Shown: positions 1 to 8,483, numbered from the stretch's first letter. The stretch is 31,727 nt of DNA from Erysipelotrichaceae bacterium UBA3379 (GCA_002359025.1 DEPZ01000046.1:1-31727); one strand, 5' to 3'. Notes: generated by a model from the sequence alone, not told the origin. Program-made: numbers and translations.

Positions 1-560
1 ATGGTGGCGGTCAAGGTATGGTGTTGATGTGTCAACCTATTATTGACTGCTTAAAAACATTAACAACACCTGAATCGCTTGTTATTTTGATGTCTCCACA
101 AGGACGTACTCTTAAGCAATCTTATAGTGAAGAGCTTTCTAAACAAAAACATTTGATTTTTATTTGTGGTCACTATGAAGGGTTTGATGAACGTACTAGA
201 GATTATGTGGATGTGGAACTTTCTATTGGTGATTTTGTATTAACTGGTGGAGAACTTGCGAGTATGGTTGTTTGTGATTCGGTTATTCGTTTGTTAGAGG
301 GAGCAATTCGTGATGAAAGTCATGAAGATGATTCATTTAGTGATGGCTTATTAGAATATCCTCAGTATACAAGACCCTATGAATATGATGGAAATACAGT
401 TCCTGATGTGTTAATGAGTGGTCATCATGAGAATATTCGCAAATGGAGATTAGAACAATCGTTATTGAAGACATATAGAAAAAGACCTGACTTGTTAGTG
501 AATAGACAATTTACTCAAGAAGAAGCTGAAATTTTAAAGAAAATTAAAGAAAAAGATTGA
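1..560 (+). CDS. trmD: tRNA (guanine-37-N1)-methyltransferase, 5'-truncated
   Basis: TrmD methylates G37 next to the anticodon of several tRNAs using S-adenosylmethionine, which prevents +1 frameshifting. The reading frame is open from base 3 (GGGQGMVL, part of the family's glycine-rich YGGGxGM motif), so the gene begins before the window and the ATG at 18 is internal. The SPOUT knot motifs are visible: ICGHYEGFDER, then GDFVLTGGELA (the deep-knot SAM site), then LEYPQYTRP and SGHHENIRKWR near the C-terminus. About 55-60 N-terminal residues are missing compared with the usual 240. Its stop overlaps the -35 box of the rplS promoter, matching the common trmD-rplS order. Identification is firm; only the start is unseen. 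Confidence 0.95.
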   Translation, partial: GGGQGMVLMCQPIIDCLKTLTTPESLVILMSPQGRTLKQSYSEELSKQKHLIFICGHYEGFDERTRDYVDVELSIGDFVLTGGELASMVVCDSVIRLLEGAIRDESHEDDSFSDGLLEYPQYTRPYEYDGNTVPDVLMSGHHENIRKWRLEQSLLKTYRKRPDLLVNRQFTQEEAEILKKIKEKD

Positions 561-585
561 TTTTTATAATGAAAAATGTTATGAT
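557..585 (+). promoter_or_regulatory. promoter of rplS
   Basis: A -35 box TTGATT (557-562) and a -10 box TATGAT (580-585) are separated by exactly 17 bases. The -35 overlaps the trmD stop codon. The expected start of transcription near 592 is the first base of the structured L19 leader, which supports the call. Confidence 0.7.
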
Positions 586-591
586 GCATAA

Positions 592-645
592 GTCTTTGGA
601 CGCAGAAGTTCCGCTGGTCATGTACGTATGAACTTTGAAGAGAAA
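592..645 (+). promoter_or_regulatory. L19 leader-like structured 5' UTR
   Basis: Between the promoter and rplS the RNA can fold into one extended hairpin: TCTTT (593-597) with GAAGA (637-641), AAGTT (606-610) with AACTT (631-635), and an inner CAT/ATG pair (619-621 with 628-630), with an asymmetric internal loop at 611-618. Position, length and architecture fit the ribosomal protein L19 leader described in Gram-positive bacteria, where the leader is thought to let L19 repress its own synthesis. The pairing is seen in the sequence; family membership is recognition from context and has not been tested with a covariance model. Confidence 0.6.
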
Positions 646-668
646 ATTTGTAAGGAGGAAGTCATATT

Positions 669-1019
669 ATGAATATGCGTTTAGTAGAAGAAATTACTAA
701 AAAACAATTAAGACAAGATATTCCTGATTTTAAACCAGGGGATACTTTAAAAGTTTATGTAAAAATTCAAGAAGGAGATAAAACACGTACTCAATTATTT
801 GAAGGTGTATGTATTGCTAGAAAAGGTTCAGGAATTTCTGAAACTTTCACAGTAAGAAAAATCTCTTACCAAGTTGGTGTAGAAAGAATTTTCCCAATTC
901 ATTCACCAATTATTGATAGAATCGAAGTTGCTAAAATCGGTAAAGTACGTAGAGCTAAATTACATTACTTACGTGGATTATCTGGTAAAGCTGCTAGAAT
1001 TAAAGAAATCCGTAAATAA
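669..1019 (+). CDS. rplS: 50S ribosomal protein L19
   Basis: L19 lies at the 30S-50S interface of the ribosome. The 116-residue product has the normal family length and contains the recognisable core FKPGDTLKVYVKIQEG, followed by RTQLFEGVCIARKGSG, FTVRKISYQVGVERIFP and the basic C-terminal KVRRAKLHYLRGLSGKAARI. The start at 669 follows a strong AGGAGG (653-658) at ten bases; an in-frame ATG two codons later is possible. It is transcribed from its own promoter through a structured leader and ends at a near-perfect terminator, so it appears to be a single-gene unit that can also receive read-through from trmD. Confidence 0.97.
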   Translation: MNMRLVEEITKKQLRQDIPDFKPGDTLKVYVKIQEGDKTRTQLFEGVCIARKGSGISETFTVRKISYQVGVERIFPIHSPIIDRIEVAKIGKVRRAKLHYLRGLSGKAARIKEIRK

Positions 1020-1020
1020 G

Positions 1021-1049
1021 AAAGTATGGGAGTTTCCCATACTTTTTTT
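1021..1049 (+). terminator. rho-independent terminator after rplS
   Basis: A perfect 10-bp stem, AAAGTATGGG (1021-1030) with CCCATACTTT (1036-1045), closes a 5-base loop and runs into a seven-T tract (1043-1049). It starts two bases after the rplS stop. Confidence 0.93.
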
Positions 1050-1073
1050 CTAGTCTTTTTTGTAAATATTGGT

Positions 1074-1079
1074 TATAAT
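1074..1079 (+). promoter_or_regulatory. probable -10 box for lepB
   Basis: A consensus TATAAT lies 19 bases before the lepB start, immediately after the rplS terminator. The -35 region 17 bases upstream (TAGTCT) is poor, so this is a weak promoter or one that relies on the TTGG sequence just before the -10. Confidence 0.45.
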
Positions 1080-1098
1080 GAATTTTAGGTGATGAATA

Positions 1099-1647
1099 AT
1101 GAAGAATAAGAAAAAGTATTTATATCCAGTTATTGAAATGGTATTACTTGTGGTTGTTACAGTTTGTATATTTAGATATGTTGTGATTCCGGTAAGAATA
1201 GATGGGATTTCTATGGAAAATACTTTACATGATGATACAGTTGCATTGATTAATGCAATTGGTGTAAAAAAAGAGAATATTAAGAGATTTGATATTGTTG
1301 TTGTAAATAGTGAAGAATTGAATGAAAAGATTATTAAACGTGTTATTGGTTTACCAGGTGAAACTGTAGAGTTTAAAGATGATGTTTTATATATTGATGG
1401 CGTAGAGGTTAAACAAACATTTTTAGATGAAGAGTTTGTAGAGGAATCTAAAACTATTTATAATACGAAGCTGTTTACTGAAGATTTTAAAGTAACTGTC
1501 GGTGAAGGCGAGTATTTTGTAATGGGGGATAATCGTTTAAGATCTACAGATTCTAGGGAACTAGGATGTTTTACAATTGATGATATTGTTGGAGATAATG
1601 GAATTGTTATTTATCCATTTAGTGACATGCATTGGTTTAATCAATAG
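1099..1647 (+). CDS. lepB: signal peptidase I (type I leader peptidase)
   Basis: LepB removes signal peptides from exported proteins on the outer face of the membrane. The 182-residue protein has one N-terminal membrane anchor (about residues 9-31). The S26 catalytic boxes follow: RIDGISMENTL with nucleophile Ser38, IIKRVIGLPGE with the general base Lys80, and VMGDNRLRSTDSRELG near the C-terminus. The size and single membrane segment match the short Gram-positive enzymes and not the larger E. coli form. It starts after AGGTGA. rbgA follows after 15 bases with its own GGAAG site, so lepB-rbgA-rnhB look co-transcribed. Confidence 0.95.
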   Translation: MKNKKKYLYPVIEMVLLVVVTVCIFRYVVIPVRIDGISMENTLHDDTVALINAIGVKKENIKRFDIVVVNSEELNEKIIKRVIGLPGETVEFKDDVLYIDGVEVKQTFLDEEFVEESKTIYNTKLFTEDFKVTVGEGEYFVMGDNRLRSTDSRELGCFTIDDIVGDNGIVIYPFSDMHWFNQ

Positions 1648-1662
1648 AAAGGAAGTGACAAG

Positions 1663-2544
1663 ATGAGTAATCAAGGAAAGAATATACAATGGTTTCCAGG
1701 TCATATGGCTAAGGCAAGAAGGGAAATTAGTGAAAGATTAAAGGTTATTGATATTATGATAGAACTTGTCGATGCGAGAGCACCTTATTCATCTAAAAAT
1801 CCAATGTTAAATGAATTGATTCAAAATAAACCACGTCTTATTGTTCTTACAAAGAAAGATATGGCTGATGAAAAGAAAACTCAACAATGGATAAAATATT
1901 ATGAATCATTAGGATATGAGGCGATGAGTGTCAATCTTAAGAACTTTAATGAGTATCAAAAAATTATTGATAAATGTCGTACTGTCTTAAAACCAAAAAT
2001 GGAAAAAGAGAAACAAAGAGGTTTAAAACCAAGAGCAATTCGTGCAATGATTGTAGGTATTCCTAATGTGGGTAAATCTACATTTATTAATAAGTTAGCA
2101 AACAGAAAAGCAACTGTTACAGGAAATAAGCCAGGTGTGACAAAGTCACAACAAATCATTAGAGTTGCGAAAGATTTTGAATTGTTTGATACACCAGGTG
2201 TATTATGGCCAAAATTTGAAAGTGAACGTATTGCGCTTCATATTGCTTTAATTGGCTCTATTAAACAAGATATTTTACCTTTAGATGATTTATTTATATA
2301 TGTTATGAAGTATCTGACTCAGGAATATCCTGAATTATTAAAATCAAGGTATCAATTGGAAATTGATTTAGATGATTCAGATTGGATTTTAAAAACATTT
2401 GATCATATTGCTAAGATACGTCAGATCAAGAAATTACGTAATGAAACAGACTATGATCGTGTTATAGAACTTGTTTTCTCTGAAATTTATGATGGTAGTA
2501 TTGGTAGATTGACATGGGAGGACACATCATGTCTGAAAGACTAG
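1663..2544 (+). CDS. rbgA: ribosome biogenesis GTPase RbgA (YlqF)
   Basis: RbgA is a circularly permuted GTPase needed for late assembly of the 50S subunit. The permuted order is visible: the G4 motif TKKD at residues 63-66 comes before the P-loop GIPNVGKST (132-140) and the G3 motif DTPGV (176-180). The N-terminal IQWFPGHMAKARREI is the family signature, and a helical C-terminal domain of about 100 residues follows. Length (293) fits the Bacillus protein. Its last 16 bases overlap the start of rnhB, suggesting translational coupling; the ylqF-rnhB pair is also found in Bacillus. Confidence 0.95.
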   Translation: MSNQGKNIQWFPGHMAKARREISERLKVIDIMIELVDARAPYSSKNPMLNELIQNKPRLIVLTKKDMADEKKTQQWIKYYESLGYEAMSVNLKNFNEYQKIIDKCRTVLKPKMEKEKQRGLKPRAIRAMIVGIPNVGKSTFINKLANRKATVTGNKPGVTKSQQIIRVAKDFELFDTPGVLWPKFESERIALHIALIGSIKQDILPLDDLFIYVMKYLTQEYPELLKSRYQLEIDLDDSDWILKTFDHIAKIRQIKKLRNETDYDRVIELVFSEIYDGSIGRLTWEDTSCLKD

Positions 2545-3155
2545 AGTATGAAAAAAGAGCGTATGATATGCAAAAAAAGTATATCATAGGTTTAGATGAA
2601 GCAGGGAGAGGACCTATGGCAGGACCTTTGGTTGTTGCTGGAGTGATTTTTCCTCAAGGATATGAAAATGATATGATTAATGATTCTAAACAATTGTCTG
2701 CAAAAAAAAGAGAAATGTTATATGATATTATTATAAAAGACGCATTGGCATATCAGATTGAAATTATTGATGTTGAAGAAGTAGATAGACTTAATGTCTA
2801 TCAAGCAAGTAAAAAAGGAATGATTGATGCCATTTCACATATATCTATTCGACCAGATTATGCATTAACTGATGCGATGCCTTTAGGTGATATTATAGAA
2901 CATGAAGCTATTATTAAAGGTGATAGTCAATCGTTAAGTATTGCTGGGGCAAGTATACTTGCAAAAGTGACGAGGGATAGAATTATGGAGGAATATGACC
3001 AAATCTATCCTGAGTATGGTTTTAAGAAGAATAATGGTTATCCAACCAAACAACATAAAGAAGCCCTTCAATTATATGGGGTGACACCTATTCATCGTCG
3101 TTCATTTCAACCTGTAAAAGATGTTTTAAATGAACAATTAAGGTTAGATATTTAA
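2529..3155 (+). CDS. rnhB: ribonuclease HII
   Basis: RNase HII cuts RNA in RNA-DNA hybrids and removes single ribonucleotides misincorporated into DNA. The acidic catalytic residues are present: Asp23-Glu24 in GLDEAGRGPMAGP, Asp115 in ALTDAMP, and Asp150 in ASILAKVTRD, with the DSKQLS motif between. I chose the ATG at 2529 because GGGAGGA (2516-2522) sits seven bases before it. The in-frame ATG at 2514 overlaps that ribosome binding site and adds five residues with no family support. The product is 208 residues, normal for the family. It overlaps rbgA by 16 bases. Confidence 0.95.
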   Translation: MSERLEYEKRAYDMQKKYIIGLDEAGRGPMAGPLVVAGVIFPQGYENDMINDSKQLSAKKREMLYDIIIKDALAYQIEIIDVEEVDRLNVYQASKKGMIDAISHISIRPDYALTDAMPLGDIIEHEAIIKGDSQSLSIAGASILAKVTRDRIMEEYDQIYPEYGFKKNNGYPTKQHKEALQLYGVTPIHRRSFQPVKDVLNEQLRLDI

Positions 3156-3207
3156 AAAAGTTTTAAAAAAAGAAGAAAAATGATAAAAATATGAGTATAT
3201 AAATAGT

Positions 3208-3268
3208 AGGAGAGGTATCATGTCACCTTTCTTATAAGTATCTTTCAGTGATGGAAGGTACTTTTTTT
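3208..3268 (+). terminator. tandem hairpins ending in a terminator, rnhB-dprA gap
   Basis: Hairpin 1 pairs AGGAGAGGT (3208-3216) with ACCTTTCTT (3225-3233), two G-T pairs included. Hairpin 2 pairs GTATCTTTC (3238-3246) with GGAAGGTAC (3253-3261) around a six-base loop and runs into seven Ts, a good intrinsic terminator. The 3' arm of hairpin 1 (ACCTTTC, 3225-3231) can alternatively pair with GGAAGGT (3253-3259), the 3' arm of the terminator. The minimum reading is the end of the lepB-rbgA-rnhB unit; the alternative is an attenuator in front of dprA. No convincing promoter was found just upstream (only TATAAA at 3198, no -35). Confidence 0.75.
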
Positions 3269-3318
3269 ATTGTAGTTCATTTTTGATTAAAAATAGGTTG
3301 AGATGAAAAGGAGAGAAT

Positions 3319-4077
3319 ATGGAAGAATTGGTATTGTATTTTGCGTTAAAGTATGAAGGTGATTTTCAAAAGATTTATAATGCTTTATTAAATAAAGAAA
3401 GGGTGGATGAAAATTTAAAGATTGAATTGAAGAGACGTATGAAATGTCAATATACGACTATTTTTAGTTTGGATTATCCAGAACAATTGAAAAATATAAA
3501 TTGTCCACCGTTTGTTTTATTTTATTATGGTGATTTAAGTTTGGTAAAAAATAAACTTATTTCTGTGGTTGGTATGCGTGATTTATCGAATTATGGACAA
3601 AAGGCGACAGAATATTTTGTAAGGGAGCTGGTCAAAGAGTCTTATGTGATTGTAAGTGGGATGGCAAGAGGCATTGATACAGTTGCTCATCAAACAGCAA
3701 TAGCTCAAGGTGGAAAAACAATTGCAGTATTAGGGACGGGTATAGAATATTGTTATCCAAAAACTAATAAGATGTTGTATGAGATGTTGAAAAAAGACCA
3801 TCTTATTTTAAGTGAATATCCTTTTATGGTATCACCACAAAGAAAGTTATTTCCATTTAGAAATCGTATTGTATCAGGGTTATCAAGAGCGGTGTTAATC
3901 AGTGAAGCAAAATTAAAAAGTGGAACAATGATTACAGCGGGTTATGCTCTTGAACAAGGCAAAGATGTATATTGTGTACCAGCTCGTTTTTATGATTGGC
4001 AAGGGTGTAATGAGTTGATTAAACAGGGTGCCAAACTCGTTACAAATATAGAAGATATTAGAGAAGATGAAGATTAA
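3319..4077 (+). CDS. dprA: DNA-processing protein DprA (Smf)
   Basis: DprA binds incoming single-stranded DNA and loads RecA during natural transformation. The Rossmann-like core is intact: SVVGMRDLSNYGQ, then VSGMARGIDTVAH (SGMARGID at residues 113-120), IAVLGTGIEYCYP, LFPFRNRIVSGLS and LKSGTMITAGYALEQGKDVY. At 252 residues it is short; it has only a small N-terminal helical segment and no C-terminal winged-helix domain, as in other compact Firmicute versions. It precedes topA, the usual Firmicute order. With comEA and comEC elsewhere in the window it points to a retained DNA-uptake pathway. AAAGGAGAG sits just before the start. Confidence 0.94.
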   Translation: MEELVLYFALKYEGDFQKIYNALLNKERVDENLKIELKRRMKCQYTTIFSLDYPEQLKNINCPPFVLFYYGDLSLVKNKLISVVGMRDLSNYGQKATEYFVRELVKESYVIVSGMARGIDTVAHQTAIAQGGKTIAVLGTGIEYCYPKTNKMLYEMLKKDHLILSEYPFMVSPQRKLFPFRNRIVSGLSRAVLISEAKLKSGTMITAGYALEQGKDVYCVPARFYDWQGCNELIKQGAKLVTNIEDIREDED

Positions 4078-4079
4078 GG

Positions 4080-4108
4080 TTGACAAATTGAAAAAAAGAT
4101 TTAATAAT
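4080..4108 (+). promoter_or_regulatory. promoter of topA
   Basis: A consensus -35 TTGACA (4080-4085) is followed after 17 bases by AATAAT (4103-4108). It begins three bases after the dprA stop and lies 25 bases before the chosen topA start, so topA can be transcribed independently of dprA. Confidence 0.65.
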
Positions 4109-4132
4109 AATGAAAACGTAGGAGGGAAATTA

Positions 4133-6208
4133 ATGGGTAAAAATTTAGTGATTGTAGAGTCGCCTTCAAAATCAAAAACTATAGAAAAATATCTAGGTTC
4201 TGATTATGAAGTGACATCATCAAAAGGACATATACGTGATCTTGCGACAAGTGGAAAAGGCGGATTAGGTATAGATGTAGAAAATAATTTTCAACCAAAA
4301 TATGTTATTAATAAAGATAAGAAAGATGTTGTCAAAGAATTAAAGAAGTGTGTCAAAGAAGCAGATTATGTTTATCTTGCAACTGACCCTGACCGTGAAG
4401 GGGAAGCTATTTCTTGGCATTTAGCTGAGGTATTGGGTATTGATACACAACAGATGAATCGTGTCGTTTTTAACGAGGTTACAAAAGAAGCAGTTGTAGA
4501 AGCTTTGAAGCATCCTAGACAGATAGATCAAAATCTTGTGAAATCACAAGAAACAAGACGTGTACTTGATCGTATTATTGGATTTAAATTATCTAAATTA
4601 TTACAAAAGAAGATTAAATCCAAATCAGCAGGTCGTGTACAATCCGTTGCTTTGAGATTAATTTGTGAAAGAGAAAAAGAAATAGAAGCTTTCATTCCAG
4701 AAGAATATTGGAAAGTGAAGGCTGTATTTGAAAAAGATGATATTGATTTTGAAGCAGAACTTTCTAAATATCAAGGTGAAAAGATAGAATTAAAGAATAG
4801 TGAAGAAACTGAAAAGGTTTATGAATCATTAAATAAAGTATTTGTTGTAAGTGATGTAAAAAAGACAAATAAAAAGCGTATGTCTAAACCGCCATTTATT
4901 ACTTCGACATTACAACAAGAAGCATCATCTAAATTAAATTTTAAAGCAAAAAGAACAATGTCTATTGCTCAAAAATTATATGAAGGGGTAGATATTGGAA
5001 AAGAAACAGTTGGTTTGATTACTTATATGAGAACGGACTCTATTCGTTTATCAGAAGGATTTGTAGATGAGGCAAAGACATTTATTGAAGAAAGATATGG
5101 GAAAGACTATGTAGGTAGTGTGAAAGTATCTAAGAAAAAAGAAAATGTTCAAGATGCCCATGAAGGGATTCGACCTACAAGTTTGCTAAGAACGCCAGAA
5201 TCTGTTAAGGAATATTTAAAACCTGAAGAATATAAGTTATATGCTTTGATTTATGCACGTGCATTAGCATCATTAATGGCACCAGCAAAATTAAATGCAA
5301 CAACATTAACACTAGATAATAATGGATATGAATTTAAGGCAACAGGTTCTGTTATTCAATTTGATGGATATTTAAGGGTATATGGTCAGTACGAAAAACA
5401 AAATGATGAAATTTTACCAGAAGTGACAAAACAAGAAGAACTTGAAAGTCAAGATATTCAAAAAACACAACATTTTACAAAACCACCTGCTAGATATAGT
5501 GAAGCAAAATTAATTAAAGAGCTTGAAGAATTAGGTATTGGTAGACCAAGTACGTATGCAAGTATTCTTGATACAATTCTTACAAGACAGTATGTAGAGT
5601 TAGTAGATAAAGCATTTAAGCCTACAGAGTCTGGTATACTTACTAATGATAAGCTTGTTGAGTTTTTTGATAGTATTATTAATGTAGAGTATACAGCAAA
5701 GATGGAACAAGAACTTGATGAAATTGCTGAAGGTGAAGATGATTATGTTCATGCGATTGCATCATTTGAAGATGTATTTGAACCGTTATTAGAAAATGCT
5801 TATGATAAGATGGAACAGATTCAACCTGAAGAAACTGGAGAAATTTGTCCTGAATGTGGTGGGAATCTTGTGATTAGAAAAGGACGTTATGGAACGTTTG
5901 TCGCATGTTCGAATTATCCAACATGTAAATATATTAAAAAAGACCCTGAACAAATTGAATACACTGGAGAAAATTGTCCAAAATGTGGAAGTCCAATGAT
6001 TTATAAAAAAGGACGCTTTGGACCTTTCCAAGCATGTTCAAATTATCCTGAATGTAAGTATATTAAAAGCGAAAAGAAAAAAAGCGAACCACAAGTGACT
6101 GATGAAGTGTGCCCAAATTGTGGAAGTCCAGTTGTTATTAAAAGAGGGCGATATGGTGAATTTAAAGCATGTTCCAATTACCCTGCATGTAAAACAATCA
6201 TTAAATAA
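4133..6208 (+). CDS. topA: DNA topoisomerase I
   Basis: This type IA topoisomerase relaxes negative supercoils by cutting one strand through a tyrosine. The 691-residue product opens with the Toprim motif LVIVESPSKSKTIEKYLG, has the metal-binding DPDREGE (about residues 85-91), and carries the catalytic tyrosine (about Tyr298) in GLITYMRTDS. Three four-cysteine zinc ribbons end the protein, each of the form CPxCG...GRYG/GRFG...ACSNYPxCK, starting near 5847, 5976 and 6108. The ATG at 4133 has AGGAGGG at six bases; the frame is open back to 4067, inside dprA, but those 22 lysine-rich residues are not part of the Toprim fold. Confidence 0.97.
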   Translation: MGKNLVIVESPSKSKTIEKYLGSDYEVTSSKGHIRDLATSGKGGLGIDVENNFQPKYVINKDKKDVVKELKKCVKEADYVYLATDPDREGEAISWHLAEVLGIDTQQMNRVVFNEVTKEAVVEALKHPRQIDQNLVKSQETRRVLDRIIGFKLSKLLQKKIKSKSAGRVQSVALRLICEREKEIEAFIPEEYWKVKAVFEKDDIDFEAELSKYQGEKIELKNSEETEKVYESLNKVFVVSDVKKTNKKRMSKPPFITSTLQQEASSKLNFKAKRTMSIAQKLYEGVDIGKETVGLITYMRTDSIRLSEGFVDEAKTFIEERYGKDYVGSVKVSKKKENVQDAHEGIRPTSLLRTPESVKEYLKPEEYKLYALIYARALASLMAPAKLNATTLTLDNNGYEFKATGSVIQFDGYLRVYGQYEKQNDEILPEVTKQEELESQDIQKTQHFTKPPARYSEAKLIKELEELGIGRPSTYASILDTILTRQYVELVDKAFKPTESGILTNDKLVEFFDSIINVEYTAKMEQELDEIAEGEDDYVHAIASFEDVFEPLLENAYDKMEQIQPEETGEICPECGGNLVIRKGRYGTFVACSNYPTCKYIKKDPEQIEYTGENCPKCGSPMIYKKGRFGPFQACSNYPECKYIKSEKKKSEPQVTDEVCPNCGSPVVIKRGRYGEFKACSNYPACKTIIK

Positions 6209-6230
6209 AAGTCCCCTTAGGGGACTTTTT
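6207..6230 (+). terminator. terminator after topA
   Basis: GTCCCC (6211-6216) pairs with GGGGAC (6220-6225) around a TTA loop and is extended by an A-run facing five Ts (6226-6230). The T-tract is short and trmFO follows within 24 bases with no visible promoter, so termination is probably partial. Confidence 0.8.
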
Positions 6231-6253
6231 GGATAAAGAAAGAAGGTAGAGAA

Positions 6254-7552
6254 ATGGAAAAAGTGAATGTTATAGGTGCTGGATTGGCTGGTGTTGAAGC
6301 CACGTATCAATTGATTCGTCAAGGTATATCAGTGCGTTTATATGAAATGAGACCGGTCAAAATGACGGATGCACATAAAAGTGAGTATTTTGCTGAACTG
6401 GTATGTTCAAATTCTTTAAGAGCTGATGGTTTAAGTAACGCTGTTGGTGTGTTAAAAGAAGAAATGAGAATGTTTGATAGCTTGATTATGCGTTTTGCAA
6501 GAATGCATCAAGTTCCGGCTGGAGGATCTTTGGCTGTTGATCGTATTGGTTTTTCTAAGGCAATTACTGAATTTATTAAAGAACATCCATTAGTAGAGGT
6601 TATTCATGAAGAAGTCAAAGATATTCCTCAGGGTCCAACAATTATTGCTTCTGGCCCATTAACAAGTGATCATTTATCAAATGCGATTAAGGATTTATTA
6701 CAGGAAGATTATTTTTATTTTTATGATGCGGCTGCTCCAATTCTAACAAAGGAAAGTATTAATTTTGATAAGGCATATTATAAATCAAGATATGACAAAG
6801 GTGATGCAGAATATATTAATTGTCCTATGAACGAAGAAGAGTTTAATGCATTTTATGATGAACTTATGAAAGCAGAAGTTGTTAAACCCAAAGAATTTGA
6901 AGAGAAGTTCTTTGAAGGATGTATGCCTTTTGAAGAAATGGCAAGAAGAGGGAAACAAACATTACTATTTGGTCCTATGAAACCGGTTGGTTTACAACAA
7001 GTTGGGAAAGAACGTCCTTATGCAGTTGTTCAATTGAGACAAGATAATGCAGTAGGCACTCTTTATAATATTGTAGGATTCCAAACCCATCTAAAATGGG
7101 GAGAACAAGATCGTATCATTCATATGATTCCTGGTTTGGAAGAAGCAAAGATTGTACGTTATGGTGTGATGCATAGAAACTGCTTTATTTGTTCGCCTAA
7201 GTATTTAAAGCCGACATATCAATTTGTACATAGAGATGATTTGTTCTTTGCAGGACAAATGACTGGGGTTGAAGGATATGTAGAATCAGCTCAAAGTGGT
7301 ATGGTTGCAGGTATGAATATGGCAAGACTTTTACAAGGAAAACAAATGCTTGTTTTCCCTAGAGAGACAGTTATGGGAGCTTTGGCGTATTATATTACAC
7401 ATGGTAGTGAGGATGACTTCCAACCAATGAAAGCAAACTTTGGTATTTTACCAGATTTTGAAATGAGAATTAAGAAAAAAGAACGTAAAGAAGCTTATGC
7501 TTCTAGAGCGATACAAACAATGGAAGAGTTTATTAAAAATGAACAATTATGA
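6254..7552 (+). CDS. trmFO: methylenetetrahydrofolate-tRNA-(uracil-54-C5)-methyltransferase
   Basis: TrmFO makes ribothymidine at position 54 of the tRNA T-loop using methylenetetrahydrofolate and FAD, in place of the SAM-dependent TrmA of enterobacteria. The N-terminal FAD-binding motif VNVIGAGLAGVEATYQL and the following VRLYEMRP are clear, as are the family stretches LVCSNSLRADGLSNAVG, VPAGGSLAVDR, MPFEEMARRGKQTLLFGPMKP and FAGQMTGVEGYVESAQSG. The length of 432 residues is typical. It lies between topA and xerC as in Bacillus (gid), and its 3' end overlaps xerC by 14 bases. Confidence 0.97.
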   Translation: MEKVNVIGAGLAGVEATYQLIRQGISVRLYEMRPVKMTDAHKSEYFAELVCSNSLRADGLSNAVGVLKEEMRMFDSLIMRFARMHQVPAGGSLAVDRIGFSKAITEFIKEHPLVEVIHEEVKDIPQGPTIIASGPLTSDHLSNAIKDLLQEDYFYFYDAAAPILTKESINFDKAYYKSRYDKGDAEYINCPMNEEEFNAFYDELMKAEVVKPKEFEEKFFEGCMPFEEMARRGKQTLLFGPMKPVGLQQVGKERPYAVVQLRQDNAVGTLYNIVGFQTHLKWGEQDRIIHMIPGLEEAKIVRYGVMHRNCFICSPKYLKPTYQFVHRDDLFFAGQMTGVEGYVESAQSGMVAGMNMARLLQGKQMLVFPRETVMGALAYYITHGSEDDFQPMKANFGILPDFEMRIKKKERKEAYASRAIQTMEEFIKNEQL

Positions 7553-8453
7553 AAAAGATATTCATGCATTTATAAATGAATTAAAATATCATAGAAATTA
7601 TTCTGAGCATACACTAGAATCATATAAACGAGATATTGATCAATTTGTTGATTATTTAAAAGAAGAAAGTATAGAGTCTTTTCAAGAAGTGAAATATTCT
7701 TTTTTAAGAGGATATCTTACAAAACTGCATGATTTGAATTTAACTGAAACAACGATTAATCGAAAATTATCAAGTTTAAGAAGTTTGTATAAGTTTTTAA
7801 TGCAAGAAGAACTTATAGAAGAAAATCCATTTTTATTAGTTGATTCCTTAAAAATACCTCAGCGTCATCCGGATTATTTATTTCGAGATGAAATGTTAGA
7901 ATTACTTGAAAGTATAGATACATTAACTCCGTTGGGGAGACGAAATAAAGCAATGTTAGAATTAATGTATGCTTCTGGACTGAGATGTTCTGAGGTTGTT
8001 GAGTTAAAACTTGGACAAATAGATTTTACAAGACAAATGTTATTGATTCATGGTAAAGGTAGAAAAGATCGTTATGTACCTTTTTATGATGAGGCTGCAT
8101 TGTGTTTAAAAGATTATATAGATACAGATAGAATTGATATCATGTTAAAGTTTCAAGAAGATCATGATTATGTCTTTGTTAATAAAAATGGTAAGAAGAT
8201 GACAAATAGAGGAGTAGAGGATATCGTCAAACGTGTAGGTCAGGCATATGATGCAACATTAAAGATTCATCCACATACATTTCGACATTCTTTTGCGACA
8301 CACTTATTAGAAGCAGGAGTTGATATTAGATTGGTGCAAGAAATGTTAGGACATTCAAGTCTTTCGACGACACAAGTTTATACGCATTTATCTAATGAAC
8401 ATTTAAGAGATGTTTATGAACAAAGCCATCCTATGAGTTTAAAGAAAAAGTAA
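7539..8453 (+). CDS. xerC: tyrosine recombinase XerC
   Basis: XerC, with XerD, resolves chromosome dimers at dif. The 304-residue protein has an N-terminal SAM-like core-binding domain (about 5-95) and a complete catalytic set: Arg149 (ASGLRCSE), Lys173 (HGKGRKDR), His246 and Arg249 (HPHTFRHSF), His272 (LGHSSL) and nucleophile Tyr281 (TTQVYTHLS). The XerC assignment rests on its place after trmFO; XerD-like paralogues would have the same motifs. I start it at 7539, inside the trmFO end, since residues from MNNYEKDIHAFINEL fit the family start; the frame is also open from 7497. Unlike Bacillus, hslVU and codY do not follow. Confidence 0.92.
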   Translation: MNNYEKDIHAFINELKYHRNYSEHTLESYKRDIDQFVDYLKEESIESFQEVKYSFLRGYLTKLHDLNLTETTINRKLSSLRSLYKFLMQEELIEENPFLLVDSLKIPQRHPDYLFRDEMLELLESIDTLTPLGRRNKAMLELMYASGLRCSEVVELKLGQIDFTRQMLLIHGKGRKDRYVPFYDEAALCLKDYIDTDRIDIMLKFQEDHDYVFVNKNGKKMTNRGVEDIVKRVGQAYDATLKIHPHTFRHSFATHLLEAGVDIRLVQEMLGHSSLSTTQVYTHLSNEHLRDVYEQSHPMSLKKK

Positions 8454-8483
8454 GAAAATAACAGATAAATTCCAAAAAAGATA

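Noticed and set aside
3208..3268. T-box or preQ1 riboswitch upstream of dprA
   Set aside because: No T-box sequence, no preQ1 aptamer core, and the downstream gene has no link to amino acid or queuosine metabolism. Only plain hairpins are supported.
4067..4132. 22-codon upstream extension of topA
   Set aside because: It overlaps dprA, lies across the topA promoter and precedes a perfect ribosome binding site for the ATG at 4133.
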